Origin: a virus
IMG/VR virus record: IMGVR_UViG_3300037587_000222
Location: 1 to 40,949 of that record
Strand: one strand, 5' to 3'
Length of the DNA: 40,949 bases
Below the pieces are notes generated by a model that did no database searches, was not told the DNA's origin, and worked only from the letters and a program-made list of their open reading frames with translations. A program made the position numbers and the translations under genes. Positions within the stretch are counted from its first letter, which is position 1, and every line of letters starts with the position of its first letter. This document shows, piece by piece, positions 1 through 7,511 of this stretch.

Positions 1-15
1 TCCTTAATCCATTCT
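1..15. other. Fold-back artefact at contig start
   Basis: These 15 bases are the exact reverse complement of 40821-40835. They sit directly before base 16, which matches 40824 in forward orientation. The first 27 bases therefore form a near-perfect hairpin with 12-base arms and a 3-base loop. A fold-back read or an assembly end error explains this best. A real hairpin end is unlikely, because the same locus reads straight through at the other end of the contig. Confidence 0.75.
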
Positions 16-82
16 ATGGATTAAGGATTGTCCGCTGCCGGAAGGTGAGGTTATACAGAGGCTATGGCGTCATAGTCTTTAA
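16..82 (+). CDS. C-terminal fragment of the radical SAM gene (junction copy)
   Basis: This is the last part of the gene that is complete at 40378-40890, present again because of the terminal repeat. It ends at the TAA at 80-82, which corresponds to 40888-40890. It is not a separate gene. On the circular genome it lies 47 bases before the two-CxxC gene that follows (start at 130). Confidence 0.85.
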
Positions 83-141
83 CAACCAGCTAACCGGAAT
101 AGAGCGCTGTTATGGCGCGGGAGATAAGGATGGAATTGTTT
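16..141. repeat. Terminal direct repeat, left copy
   Basis: Bases 16-141 are identical to 40824-40949 (126 bases). The repeat contains the end of the radical SAM gene and the start of the next gene, so both genes are intact once the ends are joined. The length fits an overlap of k-1 from an assembler using k=127, so it probably marks a circular or circularly permuted genome. A P22-type headful terminase would fit permuted ends. Confidence 0.85.
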
Positions 142-459
142 AACGAACGAAACCAAGTAAGAGTCGTAGCGGCAGGTTGGCGTCGTCAGTATGGCAGCGG
201 ATCCTATGGCGCGGACGACAGAGGCAGAATGGTAGGGGATGAGCTGTCTGCTCTCGACAAAGAGACAGCGACAGCAGAGGACGTTTCAGAAATAACCGCG
301 ACCAACTCGTGGGTCAGCAAATATGCTTGCGGTGAGTGCAAGGAAACAAGTTGGGATATTGTCCTTATCGGTGAAGAGGAAGATTACGACAGCAGCACGG
401 CCTACTTATGCAGACCCTGCTTAGAAAAAGCCATAAAGCTAATTGATGACAACGGATAA
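130..459 (+). CDS. Small two-CxxC (zinc-ribbon-like) protein
   Basis: The family is not recognised. The protein has an N-terminal part rich in Arg, Gly and acidic residues and a C-terminal half with a CGEC motif and, about 30 residues later, CRPC. This looks like a treble-clef or zinc-ribbon metal site. I prefer the ATG at 130 because a GGGAG lies just upstream; the ATG at 112 is an alternative that adds six residues. On the closed genome it directly follows the short radical SAM gene and so belongs to the Rrf2-radical SAM-CxxC group. Its cysteines could bind a metal or be handled by the radical SAM enzyme, but that is inference. Confidence 0.6.
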   Translation: MELFNERNQVRVVAAGWRRQYGSGSYGADDRGRMVGDELSALDKETATAEDVSEITATNSWVSKYACGECKETSWDIVLIGEEEDYDSSTAYLCRPCLEKAIKLIDDNG

Positions 460-483
460 AACAGGCACCTGATCACGGCCAGA

Positions 484-512
484 GAATCGAACAATTATCG
501 ATCTGGTATAAT
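484..512 (+). promoter_or_regulatory. Extended -10 promoter before the lysis and late genes
   Basis: A consensus extended -10 (TGGTATAAT, 504-512) lies 17 bases upstream of the endolysin start. The -35 position (484-489) is poor. An inverted repeat, ATCGA at 486-490 and TCGAT at 498-502, covers the spacer and could be an operator. The promoter would start the lysis and late transcript just after the early-region genes end. Confidence 0.55.
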
Positions 513-529
513 AAACAAACGGTGAAGAT

Positions 530-910
530 ATGATCAGAACATCGAATTTCAACCCGGCAACAGATCCCAAGCTGCTATGTACTTGTGGCCATCCTGAGTG
601 TGACCGGCGCAGCGTATCCCAAGAGCATCTTGATAGGGCTCAAGCCGTTCGCGAGGATGTGAATCACAGCCTTACGGTTAGATCCGGTGGGCGCTGCCCG
701 AAACATCCAGATGAAACGCATCGAAAAACACCGGCAGACCACCAGAAGCAGCAGGGTGTTGATGTCGCTGTAAATGGAGCGACCCGCGGTAACGTTGTTC
801 AAGCGGGAATTGTCGCTGGGTGCAATGCTATCGGAATTGCCAAGACGTTCGTTCATCTAGGCTACCGGCCAGAGCTGCCGGAAGGCCATTTGACAATGTG
901 GGTGTACTGA
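530..910 (+). CDS. Endolysin, M15-type zinc peptidase
   Basis: This 126-residue protein resembles the Peptidase_M15_3 group of phage endolysins, which cut the peptide part of peptidoglycan. The expected pattern is visible: SGGRC at 52-56, then a metal-site motif with His71 and Asp78 (HQKQQGVDV), and a later His109 in FVHLGY as third ligand. There is no signal peptide, so release should depend on a holin; the 2269 gene is the best candidate. It is followed within two bases by the inner spanin gene, the usual lysis order. The start follows GGTGAAG. The N-terminal cysteine-rich piece (CTCGHPEC, 17-24) is less usual and may add a second metal site. Confidence 0.75.
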   Translation: MIRTSNFNPATDPKLLCTCGHPECDRRSVSQEHLDRAQAVREDVNHSLTVRSGGRCPKHPDETHRKTPADHQKQQGVDVAVNGATRGNVVQAGIVAGCNAIGIAKTFVHLGYRPELPEGHLTMWVY

Positions 911-911
911 C

Positions 912-1409
912 GTGAATAGCCTGTACCTGAAAGCCGGGGCGATCGTTATATCGTTCGTCGCCGGTTTCGTCGTACAAGGCTGGCGCATGGGTGAGGATAT
1001 GGCTGAGTTTGAGCGAGCCATAGCGCAAGCCAGCGAACTACAGGCTAATGCCGTGCTGTCGATCGAGCGACTAAGCAGGGAGAAGTCAGAGGCGATCAGC
1101 GCTGAAGCAGCGGCAGAGCTCAGGGCGCATACCACGCAGGCCAGAACGGTCACCAAAGAGGTTATTCGTTATGTTCAAGATCCTGGTACTGGGAAGTGCG
1201 ATCTTCCTGCTGAGTGGGTGCGCACGCACAATCAAGCCGCCAACGTGTCCAGAGCCGCCAGTGCCGCCGGCGCATCTTCTGCAGCCACCGCAAGAACTGC
1301 AACCGATAGAGATGCGCTTATCGCTGTCACAGAGAACTACGACCGGTGTAATGCGAATCTAATTCAACACAAAGGGCTGATCGACTGGGCCAAATCAATC
1401 GGCCAATAA
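912..1409 (+). CDS. Inner-membrane spanin subunit (Rz-like)
   Basis: The protein has 165 residues and starts at a GTG one base after the endolysin stop. An N-terminal membrane segment (about 6-23) is followed by a long Ala/Glu/Arg-rich helical region to about residue 85, as in i-spanins that reach across the periplasm. The identity rests on this architecture, on its place after the endolysin and on the lipoprotein gene nested in the +1 frame. With its partner it should fuse inner and outer membranes in the last step of lysis. Confidence 0.75.
   Translation: MNSLYLKAGAIVISFVAGFVVQGWRMGEDMAEFERAIAQASELQANAVLSIERLSREKSEAISAEAAAELRAHTTQARTVTKEVIRYVQDPGTGKCDLPAEWVRTHNQAANVSRAASAAGASSAATARTATDRDALIAVTENYDRCNANLIQHKGLIDWAKSIGQ
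1171..1362 (+). CDS. Outer-membrane spanin lipoprotein (Rz1-like), nested
   Basis: This 63-residue protein is encoded entirely inside the inner spanin gene, in the +1 frame. It has a lipoprotein signal with lipobox LLSGC, predicting lipidation at Cys17. The mature part is short and Pro-rich (CPEPPVPPAHLLQPPQELQP), which is the hallmark of Rz1 proteins. Nested Rz/Rz1 pairs are well known in lambda-type phages, and the arrangement is strong evidence for both genes and for a Gram-negative host. Confidence 0.8.
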   Translation: MFKILVLGSAIFLLSGCARTIKPPTCPEPPVPPAHLLQPPQELQPIEMRLSLSQRTTTGVMRI

Positions 1410-1439
1410 CCTGATACAACACAACAAAAGGTAAACATT

Positions 1440-1631
1440 ATGCAACCACATGAAAAACGCGTAGTAGATGAGAAGAGCAAGCTTGATAAGAAGATCATGG
1501 CCCTTGTCGATTTTATGCATACCGACGTGTATGCCGGGCTCCCGGCAGTGGATCAGGGTTTGCTGATGGTTCAGCAGGTGGCTATGCAAAACTATTCAGA
1601 GGCGCTTGGCCGAAGAATTGACATGTTCTAA
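1440..1631 (+). CDS. crAss001_48-like small phage protein
   Basis: This 63-residue protein opens with MQPHEKRVVDEKSKLDKKI and ends with YSEALGRRIDMF. That pattern recurs in a widespread small phage family that I know as crAss001_48-related; its function is unknown. It is helical and charged and has no membrane segment. It lies between the spanins and the membrane genes of the lysis cluster, 30 bases after the Rz stop. A role in lysis cannot be inferred from position alone. Confidence 0.65.
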   Translation: MQPHEKRVVDEKSKLDKKIMALVDFMHTDVYAGLPAVDQGLLMVQQVAMQNYSEALGRRIDMF

Positions 1632-1718
1632 CAATGAAGCGCCGCCTGTATGGGGCGCAGAGAAAGACCGGCGTTGATCTGATACAATGCGGTTACAATT
1701 CAATCAGGAGTATTGAGC

Positions 1719-1817
1719 GTGGCGAAGAAGAAAGCGAACCAGCCGAAGAACAGAGCCGGTGGCAACGGCCCGAAGAAAAGCGGGACGAAGAAGAAAGCCA
1801 AAGGCGGCGGTTACTAG
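1719..1817 (+). CDS. 32-residue lysine/glycine-rich microprotein
   Basis: A GTG start preceded by CAGGAG opens a 32-residue frame beginning MAKKKANQPKNRAGG and ending KAKGGGY. About one third of residues are Lys or Arg, and there is no hydrophobic segment. Its TAG stop overlaps the GTG of the next membrane protein (TAGTG at 1815-1819), which suggests translational coupling. Such a basic peptide could bind nucleic acid or membrane lipids, but nothing here shows which. The good ribosome site, the coupled end and the strong composition make it likely to be real. Confidence 0.55.
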   Translation: MAKKKANQPKNRAGGNGPKKSGTKKKAKGGGY

Positions 1818-2242
1818 TGATCATCAATGCCCTAATTCTGATAACCCTCATAATCGGCCTGCTAACACGGGCCGACAAGAGAAAGCCGGTGCTGATTTTT
1901 ATCGTGCCGGCTTTGCTGTTTCAGGTCGGGCGGTTTGCCGAAATCATACCTGACAATTACTTCCATCTGATCGCGTGCTATCTCGATTTGGTGGTTATTG
2001 CTATGCTTGTGAAATGGTCAAGGGTCGGATTCTTGTCGTTGTTCCTGGGAGCTGTATCAGCGGTATCGGTATTCGCTAACGCAGCCGGATGGATGGCCTA
2101 CGATAAAGGCCTCGACCCTTTGATGTATGATGGCGCCTATATGACGATGTATTCCCTGGTATTGATAGTCTCACTAATGGAGTGGTCGAGCGGTGCTAGA
2201 ACAGGTTTACACCATCTGCCTTTTCGCAGCCATAGCAACTAG
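1817..2242 (+). CDS. Polytopic membrane protein of the lysis region
   Basis: This is a 141-residue protein with four or five hydrophobic segments (about 1-17, 24-42, 49-68, 71-92 and 105-122). The frame is open upstream to 1634, but that extension is a charged stretch reading out of frame through the Lys-rich microprotein. The coupled GTG at 1817 puts a membrane helix right at the N-terminus and is the better start. The family is not recognised. It sits between the spanins and the probable holin, so it could be a second holin, an antiholin or an unrelated inner-membrane protein. Confidence 0.6.
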   Translation: MIINALILITLIIGLLTRADKRKPVLIFIVPALLFQVGRFAEIIPDNYFHLIACYLDLVVIAMLVKWSRVGFLSLFLGAVSAVSVFANAAGWMAYDKGLDPLMYDGAYMTMYSLVLIVSLMEWSSGARTGLHHLPFRSHSN

Positions 2243-2268
2243 CGCCATAAGAGGCCTCTGGATTCTAT

Positions 2269-2571
2269 ATGAAAGAGCAACTAATCGAAGGCGTCCAGCA
2301 TGCGGCAAGCGGCAAAGTTGCGCTGGCTGTCGGGATCGGGACTGCGACCGCGCCGGGCTGGATTAATTCGGTCAACACGGTAGTCAGCGGTGAGTATTTC
2401 GGTTCAGTGCTGATATTGCTCGGCGCCATCGTGTCGATCACCATCGTAGCAATCAATATCCAATCGTTCTGGATCAAGTCTCAAACATTCAAGCAGAAAC
2501 GCCGCCAAGAAAAGATCAGGACCGCGCTGCTGGAGAAGCAGGCGGAAGAAAAACACATCAAGATCGATTAG
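2269..2571 (+). CDS. Probable class II holin
   Basis: The protein has 100 residues. A first, moderately hydrophobic helix (about 15-35) leads to a short connector and a strongly hydrophobic second helix (about 43-66), then a highly charged tail (KQKRRQEKIRTALLEKQAEE). Two membrane helices, a basic C-terminus and a location in the lysis cluster just before the terminase genes match class II phage holins. It would make inner-membrane holes that release the endolysin. No dual-start motif is obvious at its N-terminus. Confidence 0.65.
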   Translation: MKEQLIEGVQHAASGKVALAVGIGTATAPGWINSVNTVVSGEYFGSVLILLGAIVSITIVAINIQSFWIKSQTFKQKRRQEKIRTALLEKQAEEKHIKID

Positions 2572-2582
2572 AGACCCGGGCA

Positions 2583-2822
2583 ATGAGCAACGTAGTGCCA
2601 ATTATCGCAAGCATGGACGTTCCTGCAACTCTTAGGCTAATTGCGGATCAGATAGAGTCTGGCGAGGTGCAGAAAGACAACTGCACGGTAATAACTGGTG
2701 GCAATCTTTATCAGCTAGGCAGCGACAACGATCGCGCGGCTGCTTCAGATGCTTTATGGAACTTGGAGTGGGCAAAGATGTTTCTGATGATGCCTACTGT
2801 TCTGGATAAGGATGACGAATGA
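2583..2822 (+). CDS. Conserved small phage protein
   Basis: This 79-residue soluble protein starts 11 bases after the holin, behind a GGG-rich stretch. It has the feel of a recurrent small phage family: an N-terminal helix ATLRLIADQIESGE, a strand with TVITGGNLYQLG, then ASDALWNLEWAKMFLM. No catalytic motif is visible and its function is unknown. Its stop overlaps the next start (ATGA at 2819-2822), so the two are probably translated together. Confidence 0.6.
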   Translation: MSNVVPIIASMDVPATLRLIADQIESGEVQKDNCTVITGGNLYQLGSDNDRAAASDALWNLEWAKMFLMMPTVLDKDDE

Positions 2823-3160
2823 CAACCAGGAAGCTCACATCAAAACAGGCAAGCAAAGACGTATTGATCCAGCCCAGCCCAGCAAGATATAACCACGCTA
2901 GGCAGGGCGTAAAGTTTGGCGAAATCTCAAAACTCAAACTTGACGACGACATGCTTCCTGATACCAGTTTAGGCGATATGACATCAGCGCTCATCAAGTC
3001 CGCTTATGATGAGTGCGAAGAAACAGTGCTTGCTGCGATGGCAGCAGGCGTTCCAGCAAGCAGAATCAAACTAACAGGGCCAGCCTTACAGCAAATAGGT
3101 CACGAAGCGCACATCTACGCCAACGTGCATATCGAGGCAGAGCCATGGCTAGGAAGCTAA
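2819..3160 (+). CDS. Unknown protein sharing its N-terminus with the small terminase
   Basis: The family is not recognised (113 residues). The first residues, MTTRKLTSKQ, nearly repeat those of the small terminase subunit just downstream (MARKLTSKQ). The DNA agrees: 2828-2854 and 3151-3176 differ at only a few positions. The rest is unlike the terminase and contains no evident helix-turn-helix. It overlaps the preceding gene by 4 bases and the terminase gene by 16. It may be an N-terminal duplication, or a gene that acquired this translation-start region by recombination. Confidence 0.55.
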   Translation: MTTRKLTSKQASKDVLIQPSPARYNHARQGVKFGEISKLKLDDDMLPDTSLGDMTSALIKSAYDECEETVLAAMAAGVPASRIKLTGPALQQIGHEAHIYANVHIEAEPWLGS

Positions 3161-3570
3161 CATCAAAGCAGGAAGCTTATAAGAACGCACGGATAGCTGG
3201 TAACGACCCTTCTGCTGCCTACGACATCGCTTATGCCGGGCACAAGATGAGCCGGAAGGCAGTGAGCAAAGAAGCCCAAAAGCTTGAGAAAGACCCCCGC
3301 ATAGCCCCCGCCATAGAAGAGAGCCGCAAAGAGGCCGCAGATAAGGCCCTTGTGACCACAGAGGACATCGTAAGGATGCTCCTGAAAGAGGCAGATGGCA
3401 CTATGCAAGATGCGACGCCATCATCGCGCACAAGCGCCCTCAAGACCCTGACGGACTACACCGGTGGATTCGATGCCAACAAGCAGAAGCTCGAACACTC
3501 AGGCGCTGTCGATCTATCAGGCAAGACAGACGCCGAGCTTGCCGCCATCATAGCCAATGAACAGGGCTAG
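3145..3570 (+). CDS. terS: Terminase small subunit
   Basis: This 141-residue protein should recognise the packaging site and feed DNA to the large subunit. Its start, MARKLTSKQEAYKNARIAGN, followed by a helical DNA-binding region (SAAYDIAYAG, then a Lys-rich helix), fits the Terminase_2-like group. The C-terminal part is helical, as expected for ring formation and contact with the large subunit. I chose the ATG at 3145 because GAGGC lies upstream and the family start follows. The open frame back to 3013 reads out of frame through the previous gene. It overlaps the large-subunit gene by 14 bases. Confidence 0.8.
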   Translation: MARKLTSKQEAYKNARIAGNDPSAAYDIAYAGHKMSRKAVSKEAQKLEKDPRIAPAIEESRKEAADKALVTTEDIVRMLLKEADGTMQDATPSSRTSALKTLTDYTGGFDANKQKLEHSGAVDLSGKTDAELAAIIANEQG

Positions 3571-5218
3571 TCTGGAAATCAAAGCTGCTGCGGTGCTAGA
3601 ACTGCAGAAGCGCAAAGCCGAGAGAAAGAAGGGTCAGGCCACAGTTGTCGGCATAGTTTGCCCAAAAGACGGCCATACCCACTCGCTGGTGAAGGTCGGC
3701 ATCGGATGGGTAGTCACGAAAGAAGAGGTCGACGTTTACCTGGCAGCAAAGCTTGAGCCGGTCCTGAAGTCTACCAAGCGGTTCATCGTAGTGGTCGGCG
3801 GCCGAGGGTCGGGCAAGTCGGTTGGTATCGCTGACATATGCCTGATCGACGCCAAGGACTCAGGCGCTAAAACATTCTGCCTTCGAGAGTTCCAGTCCAG
3901 CATTAAAAACTCTGTCCACTCCCTGATTAAAGAAGAAATCAAACGACTGCAGCTGGCCGGGTTCGAGGCGCAGGCACAATCCATCCTGTTCGGCGAGAAG
4001 GATGCGTTTCAGTTTGCCGGCCTGTCTCGCAATGTTGACTCCATCAAGTCGGCCCACGGCTTCAAGCGGTACTGGGCGGAAGAGTCGCAATTCATCAGCA
4101 AGGACTCACTAACGGCCCTCACGCCAACGGCTCGGAAGAAGCCAAAGCGAGGATTGCCGAACGAGGCCGATCAGTATGAGGATGAATTCAACAACGTCTC
4201 CATGATCTTTGTGGCCAACCCTGGCTCAAGTGAAGATCCCTTATCCAAGCGTTTTATCACACCCTTTCAGGATGCTTTAGATCGTGACGGCATCTATGAG
4301 GATGATCTTCACCTGGTTGTGATGATGAACTACACGGACAACCCTTGGTATGAAGACTCAGGCCTCGAGGATGAAAGGGCGTGGGACAAAGAGAACAGAT
4401 CCGGCGCCGAGTACGACCACATCTGGCTCGGGGCCTATAACGACAGCGTTGAGAACTCGCTGATAATGTCCGAGTGGTTCGATGCCTGTGTCGATGCGCA
4501 CCTTAAGCTTGGATTCAAGCCTACAGGCGTCAAGCTTGCTTCACACGACCCATCCGACACAGGGCCGGACTCTAAGGGCTATGCTATGCGGCATGGCTCT
4601 GTCGTACTGGATGCGCAGGAGAAGGAGACAGGCAACGTCAACGAGGGCGGGCACTGGGCAGTAGGCCAGGCTATCCAGCAAGGTGTTGATCAATACACCT
4701 GGGACTGCGACGGAATGGGCATAGCCCTGGCAGAGCAGACATCGGCAGACTTTGATGGCAAGCGTACGAAGATTGTGTCGTTCCGTGGATCGGAGGCGCC
4801 AGATAATCCGGAGGCCATCTATAAGCCCGCAATGAAGTCGCCGGTTGATAGCCAGAAAACCATAGGTGACTCGTTCAAGAACAAGCGAGCGCAGTATTAC
4901 TTTGAACTAAGGGACCGGTGCTATCGGACATACAGGGCGGTCACGACTGGTGAGTATCACGACCCAGACACGCTGATAAGCTTCAGCTCTGACATCGCGG
5001 TGTTGAAGAAAATAAGGGCTGAATTGTGTAGAATGCCTATTAAGCCCAACGGCAACGGCTTGTTTCAGCTTTACACGAAGGACGAAATGAAGACCAAATT
5101 CAAGATCAAGTCTCCGAACCTTGGTGACTCGATCATGATGCTGATGCGATACATGCCGTCGTTTGACCACTCGAAAGTTAAGATGCCCAAACCAAACAGA
5201 CCGATGAGGCTCCGATAA
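3557..5218 (+). CDS. terL: Terminase large subunit
   Basis: This 553-residue packaging motor combines an ATPase with a headful nuclease. Walker A is GGRGSGKS (81-88), and a Walker B-like acidic pair is in RYWAEES (171-177). The RNase H-like nuclease half shows the expected acidic positions at Asp331 (ASHDPSD), Asp383/Asp385 (WDCDGMG) and Asp523 (NLGDSIMML). Length and layout fit P22/PBSX-type terminases. It would dock on the portal and cut concatemeric DNA when the head is full. The start overlaps the small-subunit gene, and its stop shares bases with the portal start (TAATG). Confidence 0.92.
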   Translation: MNRASLEIKAAAVLELQKRKAERKKGQATVVGIVCPKDGHTHSLVKVGIGWVVTKEEVDVYLAAKLEPVLKSTKRFIVVVGGRGSGKSVGIADICLIDAKDSGAKTFCLREFQSSIKNSVHSLIKEEIKRLQLAGFEAQAQSILFGEKDAFQFAGLSRNVDSIKSAHGFKRYWAEESQFISKDSLTALTPTARKKPKRGLPNEADQYEDEFNNVSMIFVANPGSSEDPLSKRFITPFQDALDRDGIYEDDLHLVVMMNYTDNPWYEDSGLEDERAWDKENRSGAEYDHIWLGAYNDSVENSLIMSEWFDACVDAHLKLGFKPTGVKLASHDPSDTGPDSKGYAMRHGSVVLDAQEKETGNVNEGGHWAVGQAIQQGVDQYTWDCDGMGIALAEQTSADFDGKRTKIVSFRGSEAPDNPEAIYKPAMKSPVDSQKTIGDSFKNKRAQYYFELRDRCYRTYRAVTTGEYHDPDTLISFSSDIAVLKKIRAELCRMPIKPNGNGLFQLYTKDEMKTKFKIKSPNLGDSIMMLMRYMPSFDHSKVKMPKPNRPMRLR

Positions 5219-7320
5219 TGTCGCTGGAACTACACCAGATCAAGAAGAAGGTAGACAAGGCGTATCAGTCTGGGCAGACGGGCCGGCAGCAGGCCTCTGA
5301 TGATTTGGTATTTGCCAGGGTAACGCAGTGGGATGACAACCTGCTTGAGGATACCAACCTGGCTTTCCGTGGCGAGTTCAACATTCTGAAGAAGGCGCAC
5401 CGGCAGATCATGGGCGACCTGGCTGCCAACCCGGTGCAGGTGGATTTCGAGCCAAAGGACGAAGACAGGGACGACGGCGCCGATCTGCTTGATGGCATGT
5501 ATCGGGCCGATGACCGGCTGAACACCTCGCAAGAGGCCTACACCTACGCCAGCGCAGACGCTGTTGACGGTGGGTTCGGTGCGTGGGAGCTGTTCACAGA
5601 GTACGCATCGAGCAGAATGGGTGATCAAAACCAGGTGATCCGGCGCAAGTTCATCCCCGAGGCTGTCAACTGCGTGTTCTGGGATCCGAACTCAAAGCGC
5701 CAAGACAAATCAGATGCTAAGTATTGCTGCGTTATCGAGCCGTTCTCAGAGGATGGGTATAATGATCTAGTCAAAGAGCTGACCGGCGAGGAAAGTAAAG
5801 GCCCTACCAACTTCAGGGCGCCAGAGCATTCCTATACGTTCCCATGGTCCGGCAGCGGCGAGGGCAAAAAGTTCTACGTTGGCCGGTTCTACCACGTCGA
5901 GAAGATCAAGGACACCGCGCTGACCTTCGTTGATCCAATGGGCACAGAGACGATCCTGCTGCAGTCACAGCTTGATGACGTGATGGATGACATGATCGAT
6001 TCTGGTTATGAGATCGTCGCCGAGAAAGACCTTGAGCGAATGCAGGTGACTCGTTACATCATGTCTGGCCATGAGATCCTGAAAGAGGAAGTTATTGCCG
6101 GCGAGTACATCCCCATCATTCCGATGTACGGCGAGCGGTACATCGTAGAGGGTGAGGAGTATTACACCGGCATCACGCGGCTGGCCAAAGACCCGCAGCG
6201 GCTCCGCAACTTCCAGATGAGTTACCTGGCCGATATCGTCTCTCGATCGCCACGGCCTAAGCCGATCTTCTTCGCCGAGCAGATTCAGGGCTTTGAGAAC
6301 ATGTATGACATTGCTGGTGTCGATAATGATTACCCGTACCTATTGCAGAACAGATTGACTGCGGGCGGTGAGGCCTTGCCAATAGGCCCGGTTGCGGCAA
6401 TGCCTGACCAGCCCATTCCTCAAGCACTGGCGGCCAGCATAGAGCTGACTCGGCAGGCTGTAGAGGACGTTGCTAACCCTGGCATACCCCAAGACATTGC
6501 TGACCCAGATCTGTCAGGCAAAGCAGTGATGGCACTGCAGGCGCGAATGGACAAACAGTCCTATATCTTCCAGCACAACCTGAAGTTCGCTAAGCGCAGG
6601 GATGGCGAGGTTTACGCCTCAATGGCTGTTGAGATAATGGACTCACCGCGCAAGATCACCGTGGCCAAGCCAGACGGCACGACCATGCAGGTCGAGACGA
6701 TGACCCACGTTATCGATGCGGAGACCGGCGAGGTCAAAGTATTGAACGACCTGACTAACATGGAGTTCGATGTTTACTCTGATATCGGCCCATCGTACGA
6801 CAGCCAGAGAGAGCAGACGATCGACCGGCTTCAAGCAATAGCCGAGTCTGTCGCGCTGACTGATCCGACGCTACACAAAGCGCTGACGCTGAAGATCCTG
6901 GAGCTTACCGATGGCGTTGATACCAGCGACATCCGAGAGTATGCACGCAAGCAGCTAGTGCTGACCGGATTCAAAGAGCCTGAGACCGACGAAGAGAAGC
7001 AGATGCTTGCCGAGGCGCAGCAGACCCAGCAGCCGGACGCCAACATGGTCCTAGCTATGGCCGAGGACAAGAAGGGTCAGGCGCAGCAGATGGAGGCCGA
7101 GACTAAGCAAATGGTGGCCGTGGGCAATGTCAAGAACGAGCAGGGCAAGCGAATCATCGACCAGTTCCGCGCGCAGTCTGATCGGATGGCCGTTCAGGTT
7201 GACGCAGCAGAGGCCGGCGCATCGATCGACTTCAAGCGAATCGACTCAATGGGCAAGCAGCTAGACAACGTGCAGAAGCAGCAGGAGATAGCCAACAGTG
7301 CTTATCGCGGGGCCGCGTGA
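5218..7320 (+). CDS. Portal protein (P22 gp1-like)
   Basis: This 700-residue protein (P22 portal: 725) would form the dodecameric ring at one capsid vertex through which DNA enters and leaves. It reads as a P22-type portal: an N-terminal helical part with TNLAFRGEFNILKKAHRQIM, a central beta-rich clip and wing region, and a long helical C-terminus rich in Gln, Glu and Lys (about 600-700) that would build the barrel. The start overlaps the terminase stop, so the two are translationally coupled. In P22 the scaffold follows directly; here 1.7 kb of mostly minus-strand genes intervenes. Confidence 0.9.
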   Translation: MSLELHQIKKKVDKAYQSGQTGRQQASDDLVFARVTQWDDNLLEDTNLAFRGEFNILKKAHRQIMGDLAANPVQVDFEPKDEDRDDGADLLDGMYRADDRLNTSQEAYTYASADAVDGGFGAWELFTEYASSRMGDQNQVIRRKFIPEAVNCVFWDPNSKRQDKSDAKYCCVIEPFSEDGYNDLVKELTGEESKGPTNFRAPEHSYTFPWSGSGEGKKFYVGRFYHVEKIKDTALTFVDPMGTETILLQSQLDDVMDDMIDSGYEIVAEKDLERMQVTRYIMSGHEILKEEVIAGEYIPIIPMYGERYIVEGEEYYTGITRLAKDPQRLRNFQMSYLADIVSRSPRPKPIFFAEQIQGFENMYDIAGVDNDYPYLLQNRLTAGGEALPIGPVAAMPDQPIPQALAASIELTRQAVEDVANPGIPQDIADPDLSGKAVMALQARMDKQSYIFQHNLKFAKRRDGEVYASMAVEIMDSPRKITVAKPDGTTMQVETMTHVIDAETGEVKVLNDLTNMEFDVYSDIGPSYDSQREQTIDRLQAIAESVALTDPTLHKALTLKILELTDGVDTSDIREYARKQLVLTGFKEPETDEEKQMLAEAQQTQQPDANMVLAMAEDKKGQAQQMEAETKQMVAVGNVKNEQGKRIIDQFRAQSDRMAVQVDAAEAGASIDFKRIDSMGKQLDNVQKQQEIANSAYRGAA

Positions 7321-7493
7321 TCAGGCTCAATAATAGGGAGGCCAGGCAGGTAATCTTGATGCTGCCTGGTCTTCCCGCACCGACTACACAGCACAGTAAC
7401 GCCCACATACGCGTATCCATGCGTTACTTGCATCGCAACGTTAGGGTATTGGAAGTCGTAGTTATGGAGGCCAAACAGGCACGCAATGTTCAT
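7302..7493 (-). CDS. Small CxxC protein, DUF1660-like
   Basis: This 63-residue protein begins MNIACLFGLHNY and has CSRCGKT near residue 35-41. Short prophage proteins of the DUF1660 type share this layout of a CxFGxH start followed by CxRCGK, and probably bind zinc. It is the last gene of the minus-strand cassette, and its end overlaps the 3' end of the portal gene by 19 bases on the opposite strand. A GGAAG sits very close to the ATG. Function unknown. Confidence 0.5.
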   Translation of the reverse strand: MNIACLFGLHNYDFQYPNVAMQVTHGYAYVGVTVLCSRCGKTRQHQDYLPGLPIIEPDHAAPR

Positions 7494-7511
7494 CTTCCAC
7501 GGCCCTGTTTA

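Noticed and set aside
1-27. Real covalently closed hairpin end of the genome
   Set aside because: The same sequence continues without a hairpin at 40821-40949, so a fold-back artefact on a circular map is simpler.
1634-1816. Long N-terminal extension of the membrane protein
   Set aside because: It reads out of frame through a basic microprotein with a good ribosome site; the coupled GTG at 1817 fits better.
3013-3144. Upstream extension of the small terminase
   Set aside because: It overlaps the previous gene in another frame, and the family start MARKLTSKQ is at 3145.
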